Shown here piece after piece: positions 21,526 to 25,887 of a stretch of DNA of 25,887 nt. The stretch comes from CAZABP01 sp964483245 (GTDB taxonomy: Bacteria > Planctomycetota > UBA1135 > UBA2386), in contig CAZABP010000060.1 of the NCBI GenBank assembly GCA_964483245.1, positions 1 through 25,887 of the forward strand, in the 5' to 3' direction. The position numbers and the translations under genes were made by a program. The notes beneath the pieces are model-generated. The model ran no database searches. It was given only the letters and a program-made list of their open reading frames with translations, and was not told the DNA's origin. Position 1 is the stretch's first letter. Each line of letters starts with the position of its first letter.

Positions 21526-23675
21526 GCGCCGCGCGCCTTCTCGATCAGCTCGAGCAGCCGCTCGGCCGCTTGTGGGACGACGGTGCCGGGTCCGAACACC
21601 GCGGCGCAGCCGGCCTGCTCGAGCGCCGGCACATCCGGATCCGGGATCACGCCGCCGGCCACGACCAGCACGTCGTTCCTGCCCTGGCGGCGCAGCTCCT
21701 CGATCAGCGCCGGGACCAGCGTGCGGTGACCGGCAGCCAGCGACGAGACCCCGACGACGTGTACGTCGTTCTCGATCGCCTGGCGTGCGACTTCGGCCGG
21801 CGTCTGGAACAGCGGTCCGACGTCGACATCGAACCCGAGGTCGGCGAACGCGCTCGCGATCATCCGCGCGCCGCGGTCGTGCCCGTCCTGGCCCATCTTC
21901 GCGACCAGGATCCGCGGCCGCCGACCATGTCGGGTCGCGAACTCGGCGCTGCGGCGCTGCACTCGGGCCAGGGCATCCATGCCTGCGGCCTCGCGAGCAT
22001 AGACGCCGCGGATCGTCGGTAACGCGGCTTCGTGCCGCCCGAACACCTGCTCCAGCGCGGCGCTGACCTCACCGACCGTCGCACCGGCCCGCACGGCCGG
22101 GATCGTCAGCTCGAGCAGATTCGCGTCGCCGCGGGCGCCTGCCGTCAGTGCCGCGAGCGCCGCCTCGACGCGCGCCGGATCGCGCGAGGCCTTCAGCTCG
22201 GCGAGGCGGCGCAGCTGCCGCTCCAAGACCGCCTCGTCGTCGACCCGCAGCAGCTCGATCGCAGCCGGGGCCTCCGGCTGCCAGCGGTTGACGCCGACGA
22301 TGACGTCCTGGCCGGAGTCGATCCGCGCCTGCCGGCGCGCGGCGGCCTCCTCGATGCGCAGCTTCGGCAGCCCCGCCTCGATCGCACGCGTCATGCCGCC
22401 GTGCGACTCGATCTCCTCGATCAACTGCCACGCCCGCTCCGCCAGATCACGCGTCAGCGCCTCGACGTGGAACGCACCGCCGAATGGATCGATGCTCCGG
22501 CACAGATCCGTCTCCACCTGCAGCAGCAGCTGCGTGTTGCGCGCGATGCGCGCCGAGGCGTCGGTCGGCAGCGCGAGCGCCTCGTCGAGCGCATTGGTGT
22601 GCAGCGACTGCGTGCCGCCGAGGACCGCTGCCAGCGCCTCGACGCAGGTCCGCGCGACGTTGTTGAACGGCTGCTGCGCGGTCAGCGACCAGCCGGAGGT
22701 CTGGCAGTGCGTGCGCAGCAGCAGCGAACGCGGATCCTGCGGCGCGAACCGGCGCACGATCCGCGCCCACAGCCAGCGCGCGGCGCGCAGCTTCGCGATC
22801 TCGACGAACAGGTCCATGCCGACCGCGAAGAAGAACGAGATCCGCGGCGCGAACGCATCGATCGACAGTCCGGCGGCGAGCCCGGTGCGCAGGTACTCCA
22901 GCCCGTCGGCCAGCGTGTACGCGAGCTCGAGGTCGGCGGTGGCGCCGGCCTCGTGCATGTGGTAGCCGGACACCGAGATCGGGTTGAACTTCGGCATCGC
23001 GCGGCTGCACCACGCGAACACGTCCCCGACGATCCGCATCGACGGCGCCGGCGGATAGATGAACGTGTTGCGGACCATGAACTCCTTCAACACGTCGTTC
23101 TGGATCGTGCCGGCGAGCTGCTCCGGTCGCACTCCCTGCTCCTCGGCCGCGACCAGGAACAGCGCCAACACCGGCAGGACCGCGCCGTTCATCGTCATCG
23201 ACACCGAGACCTGCTGCAGCGGGATCCCGGCGAACAGTATCCGCATGTCGAGCAGCGAATCGATCGCGACCCCGGCCTTGCCGACGTCGCCGCTGACGCG
23301 CGGATGATCGCTGTCGTAGCCGCGGTGCGTGGCGAGATCGAACGCGACCGACAGGCCCTGCTGGCCCATGGCCAGGTTGCGCCGGTAGAACGCGTTCGAC
23401 TCCTCGGCGGTCGAGAACCCGGCGTACTGCCGGATCGTCCACGGTCGCACCGTGTACATCGTCGCGTACGGCCCGCGCACGAACGGCGGCAGCCCCGGCA
23501 ACGCGCGCAGCAGCGGCGAACCGGCGATCAGCTCCGGGCCCGGGTGCCGCGCGACGGCGATCCCCTCGCGCGTCGCGGCGACCGGCTCGGCGTGCAGCGT
23601 GCGGTGCCGTGCGCCACGCGCTGGGTGTTGGAACGGCTCCGCTTCGTACGGGATCTGCGTGAAGTCCGGATTCAC
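21522..23675 (-). CDS. mutB: Methylmalonyl-CoA mutase, catalytic large subunit
   Basis: A 717-residue protein with a GTG start at 23675 that overlaps the stop of the preceding gene by four bases (GTGA). It interconverts methylmalonyl-CoA and succinyl-CoA with adenosylcobalamin. The (beta/alpha)8 substrate domain shows RPWTIRQYAGFSTAEESN with Tyr84, Arg202 in EFMVRN and His239 in SGYHMHEAGA, matching Tyr89, Arg207 and His244 of the Propionibacterium enzyme by motif alignment. The C-terminal B12 domain has MGQDGHDRG (D597-x-H599-x2-G602), GVSSLAAGH and VVAGGVIP. All expected catalytic marks are present, so it should be active. Confidence 0.97.
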   Translation of the reverse strand: MNPDFTQIPYEAEPFQHPARGARHRTLHAEPVAATREGIAVARHPGPELIAGSPLLRALPGLPPFVRGPYATMYTVRPWTIRQYAGFSTAEESNAFYRRNLAMGQQGLSVAFDLATHRGYDSDHPRVSGDVGKAGVAIDSLLDMRILFAGIPLQQVSVSMTMNGAVLPVLALFLVAAEEQGVRPEQLAGTIQNDVLKEFMVRNTFIYPPAPSMRIVGDVFAWCSRAMPKFNPISVSGYHMHEAGATADLELAYTLADGLEYLRTGLAAGLSIDAFAPRISFFFAVGMDLFVEIAKLRAARWLWARIVRRFAPQDPRSLLLRTHCQTSGWSLTAQQPFNNVARTCVEALAAVLGGTQSLHTNALDEALALPTDASARIARNTQLLLQVETDLCRSIDPFGGAFHVEALTRDLAERAWQLIEEIESHGGMTRAIEAGLPKLRIEEAAARRQARIDSGQDVIVGVNRWQPEAPAAIELLRVDDEAVLERQLRRLAELKASRDPARVEAALAALTAGARGDANLLELTIPAVRAGATVGEVSAALEQVFGRHEAALPTIRGVYAREAAGMDALARVQRRSAEFATRHGRRPRILVAKMGQDGHDRGARMIASAFADLGFDVDVGPLFQTPAEVARQAIENDVHVVGVSSLAAGHRTLVPALIEELRRQGRNDVLVVAGGVIPDPDVPALEQAGCAAVFGPGTVVPQAAERLLELIEKARGA

Positions 23676-25228
23676 GAGGCGGCTCCTGCAATGCGCGCCA
23701 GCAGCGCATCGGCGAAGCGGATCCAATCGTCGCCCGGCCGCAGTTGCAGCGATTCCTGACCGGGCAGCGAGATCGCGTCGCCGGTGCACTGCAGCGTGAC
23801 GCGCGCCGATCCGGGGGACGAGACGCGGAACCCGGCGGCGCGCAGCAGCGAGTGCGCCGTCGCCGCGATCTGGCTGCTGTCTTCGCCGGCGTCCACCGCG
23901 ACCGCAGGAGCCCCGGCGGCAACGACGCGCGCGCGCAGCTCGTCGAACGGCCGGCCGCGGCGGCGGTTCTCGGGCGGTTCCGCTGGATCGTCGTCGGCGC
24001 AGAACCGCGTCGTGCCGACGATCGGCAGCTCGCCGTTGCCGACGCGCCGGCGTTGCTCCGCCTCGGCCTCGGCGAGCCACGTCTGCAGCACGCCCGCCTC
24101 CATCGCCGCGAGCAGGCCGCCATGCCGTTCGACCTGCTGCAGCCACTCCCACGCCTTGCGTCCGATCCGGTCGGTCAGCAGTTCGATCGCCGGCGCGCCG
24201 GCCAGCGGATCGACCGCGCGGTGCAGCATCGCCTCGTGGTGCAAGATGCGCGGCAGCTGGCGCGCGAGCTCGGCGCCCTCTTCGCTCGGCGCGTGGGCCG
24301 GCACGTGTAGGGCCTCGGCCGACGCGACGAACGCGGCGACGGCGCCGATCGTGTTGCGCAGCAGGTTCGTCGGCCGGTCGCGCAGCGTCTGCTGGCTGCG
24401 GCTCGCCGAAGCCAGCAGATGCAGCCGCGTCGCCGCACGGTGCAGCGGCCCGAACGCAGCGGCGACCTTCGCCCACAGGAACCGGGCGGCGCGCAGCTTG
24501 CCGATCTCGGCGAGCAGCTCCACGCCGGCGTCGAGCTCGAGGGCGAGGTGTGCTGCCGCGACGTCGATCCCGATCCCGATCCCGATCCCCATCCCATCAT
24601 CATCATCGATCCCCATCCCGTCATGGCTCGCCCGCAAGGTCCGCGCGTACTCGAGCATCGCGGCGATGGCGAGGCCGAGTTCCATCGCCGGCGGCGCTCC
24701 GCGTGCAGTCAGCCCGGCCGAGCGGAACCGCAACACGGCGAGCCCCGGCAGGTGCGCCGCGACCCAGCGCACCAGATCCGCACCGGCGGCCAACCGCGTC
24801 CGGTCCGGCGTCGCGGCGCCGGCCGCGATCGCATCCCCGATCGGGTCCCACTGCAGCGATCCGCGCAGCCGCGCCGGATCGACCCCCGCGGCACGCGCCT
24901 GCGCCAGCAGATGCGCGAGCGCGCCCTGCGTCGCGAACCGCCCATCGAGCGAGAGGTAGCAACCGGTCAGCAGCTCCGCCGGCAGCCCGCGCACGGCGTC
25001 GGCCGGCGCCAGCTCGATGGTCTCGGCACGGGGCAGCTCGGCCGGGGCGAGATCCGCTTCGACCAACAGGTGGGGGAGCCCGGCGAGGTCCTCGCTGGTC
25101 GCGAGCGCCGGCAGCGTGATCCCGTCCCGCGTCTGCCAGTGCAGCGACTGCGGCGTGCGCCCGCGCAGCTCTGTCGATGCCGCCCGCTGCCAGTCCGCCA
25201 CGCCACCCGGCGGGAAGTCGTCCTGCAT
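23672..25228 (-). CDS. mutA: Methylmalonyl-CoA mutase, non-catalytic small subunit, short form
   Basis: A 518-residue protein; ATG at 25228 taken, with a GTG at 25231 as an equal alternative. Order and overlap with mutB and the barrel-like segments (LQWDPIGDAIAAGA, ELDAGVELLAEIGKLRAARFLWAKV, RNTIGAVAAFVASAEALHVP, AVDPLAGAPAIELLTDRIGRKAWEWLQQVERHGGLL) identify the small subunit, which stabilises the heterodimer and lacks B12 chemistry. Two oddities: a repetitive DGMGIDDDDGMGIGIGIG insertion near residue 204-223, encoded by CGATCC-type hexamer repeats, and a C-terminal region after the FDELRARV linker of only about 90 residues, shorter than the B12-like domain of well-known MutA proteins of about 620-640 residues. 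Confidence 0.9.
   Translation of the reverse strand: MQDDFPPGGVADWQRAASTELRGRTPQSLHWQTRDGITLPALATSEDLAGLPHLLVEADLAPAELPRAETIELAPADAVRGLPAELLTGCYLSLDGRFATQGALAHLLAQARAAGVDPARLRGSLQWDPIGDAIAAGAATPDRTRLAAGADLVRWVAAHLPGLAVLRFRSAGLTARGAPPAMELGLAIAAMLEYARTLRASHDGMGIDDDDGMGIGIGIGIDVAAAHLALELDAGVELLAEIGKLRAARFLWAKVAAAFGPLHRAATRLHLLASASRSQQTLRDRPTNLLRNTIGAVAAFVASAEALHVPAHAPSEEGAELARQLPRILHHEAMLHRAVDPLAGAPAIELLTDRIGRKAWEWLQQVERHGGLLAAMEAGVLQTWLAEAEAEQRRRVGNGELPIVGTTRFCADDDPAEPPENRRRGRPFDELRARVVAAGAPAVAVDAGEDSSQIAATAHSLLRAAGFRVSSPGSARVTLQCTGDAISLPGQESLQLRPGDDWIRFADALLARIAGAAS
24565..24620. repeat. In-frame hexanucleotide and ATC repeats inside mutA
   Basis: Four tandem CGATCC copies (24565-24588) are followed by related CCATCC and CATCATCATCATCGATCCCCATCCC units. 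On the coding strand they encode alternating Gly-Ile and Gly-Met with an Asp run. Such repeats suggest replication slippage; the length may vary between strains. Confidence 0.8.
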
Positions 25229-25234
25229 CACGCG

Positions 25235-25887
25235 CTACATGTTGCGGCGGTAGCGGCCGCCGATCTTGTACAGCGACGAGCTGAGTTGACCGAGCGAGCA
25301 GACCTTCGCCGCTTCCATCAACACGCCGAACGTGTTCTCGCCCGCGCTGGTGCAGCGCTCCAGCTCTGCCAGCGCCGCTCCGGCTGCCGCCGCGTGCTGG
25401 CGCTGGAACGCCTCCAGCGACTCGATCTGCGCCCGCTTCTCGTCATCGGTCGAGCGCCGCACTTCGGTCGGCACGACGAACGGCGAACCGTCCTTGCCCA
25501 GGAACGTGTTGACGCCGATGACCGGCAGCTCACCCGACGCCTTCAGCGTCTCGTAGTGCAGCGATTCCTCCTGGATCTTGCTGCGCTGGTACATCGTCTC
25601 CATCGCGCCGAGCACGCCGCCGCGCGAGCTCAACGACTCGAACTCCGCCAGCACCGCCTCTTCGACCAGATCGCTGAGCTGCTCGATGATGAACGACCCC
25701 TGCAGCGGGTTCTCGTTCTTCGCCAGCCCCAGCTCCCGGTTGATGATCAGCTGGATCGCCATCGCGCGGCGCACCGACTCCTCGGTCGGCGTCGTGATCG
25801 CCTCGTCGTAGGCGTTGGTGTGCAGCGAGTTGCAGTTGTCGTAGATCGCGAGCAGGGCCTGGAGCGTGGTCCGGATGTCGTTGAACT
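25235..25887 (-). CDS. icmF: IcmF-type fused acyl-CoA mutase, C-terminal part
   Basis: About 217 residues of a gene that continues beyond the right edge. The frame is open to the window end. The sequence shows the fused isobutyryl-CoA mutase (IcmF) pattern: NCNSLHTNAYDEAITTPTEESV, IQLIINRELGLAKNENPLQGSF, RGGVLGAMETMYQRSKIQEES, PVIGVNTFL, and the ending GGRYRRNM, very close to the GGQYRRNM terminus of IcmF proteins. IcmF carries B12 domain, G-protein chaperone domain and substrate domain in one chain and interconverts isobutyryl- and butyryl-CoA. Those N-terminal domains are out of view, so the assignment rests on the C-terminus. Its TAG is six bases before the mutA ATG, so all four genes appear to be one operon. 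Confidence 0.85.
   Translation of the reverse strand, partial: FNDIRTTLQALLAIYDNCNSLHTNAYDEAITTPTEESVRRAMAIQLIINRELGLAKNENPLQGSFIIEQLSDLVEEAVLAEFESLSSRGGVLGAMETMYQRSKIQEESLHYETLKASGELPVIGVNTFLGKDGSPFVVPTEVRRSTDDEKRAQIESLEAFQRQHAAAAGAALAELERCTSAGENTFGVLMEAAKVCSLGQLSSSLYKIGGRYRRNM

Noticed and set aside
22032..23759. 575-codon plus-strand frame opposite mutB
   Set aside because: It is antisense to a fully motif-supported mutase and is rich in Arg, Asp and Gln without any domain pattern.

Overview
The window is high-GC bacterial chromosome, most likely from a member of the Planctomycetota. The taxonomic hint is indirect. It rests on two secreted beta-propeller proteins (Kelch and SBBP) that end in a cysteine-containing C-terminal module of a style I associate with planctomycete exported proteins, on a triple TRASH/YHS-like exported protein, and on general gene content. 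No rRNA, complete tRNA, CRISPR array, transposase or integrase gene was found.

Region 1 (1-3330) looks like the right end of an integrated element. It holds the 3' end of a radC-type JAMM-domain gene, then four tightly packed same-strand genes joined by 4-base or 1-base stop/start overlaps: a half-size protein resembling the DNA sliding clamp, a small unknown protein, a Cys-rich protein with a DUF669-like (ssDNA-binding type) C-terminus, and a DUF3560-like protein. A 513-base non-coding stretch follows (2960-3472). It contains a tmRNA/tRNA 3' end (T-arm, acceptor strand and CCA at 3303-3330) with no matching 5' half, as expected of an attachment-site remnant. Two copies of the palindrome TGCACGTGCA flank it.

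Region 2 (3473-9617) holds accessory and surface genes: a small conserved hypothetical, a DUF7674-like domain fused to a four-helix membrane domain, a six-blade Kelch exported protein (minus strand), an internally duplicated protein of unknown function, and a large SBBP-repeat exported protein.

Region 3 (9642-11678) holds a ZIP-type metal transporter with a His-rich tail (minus), endonuclease III (nth) and a DUF2203 protein.

Region 4 (11818-17258) is a fatty/short-chain acyl-CoA operon: thiolase, 3-hydroxyacyl-CoA dehydrogenase, a canonical acyl-CoA dehydrogenase, an SppA-type signal peptide peptidase, and a divergent acyl-CoA dehydrogenase.

Region 5 (17303-20475) is mixed: a three-repeat metal-binding (TRASH/YHS-like) exported protein, a TMEM175-family potassium channel homologue, a small exported protein, a GNAT acetyltransferase and Hsp20. 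The Hsp20 ribosome-binding site lies inside a perfect hairpin, which suggests an RNA thermometer.

Region 6 (20551-25887, minus strand) is a B12-dependent acyl-CoA mutase operon read in the order icmF (C-terminal part only), mutA, mutB, meaB, with 4-base overlaps. Regions 4 and 6 together indicate a cell that oxidises short-chain acyl-CoAs and channels propionyl/methylmalonyl- and isobutyryl-type units into central metabolism.
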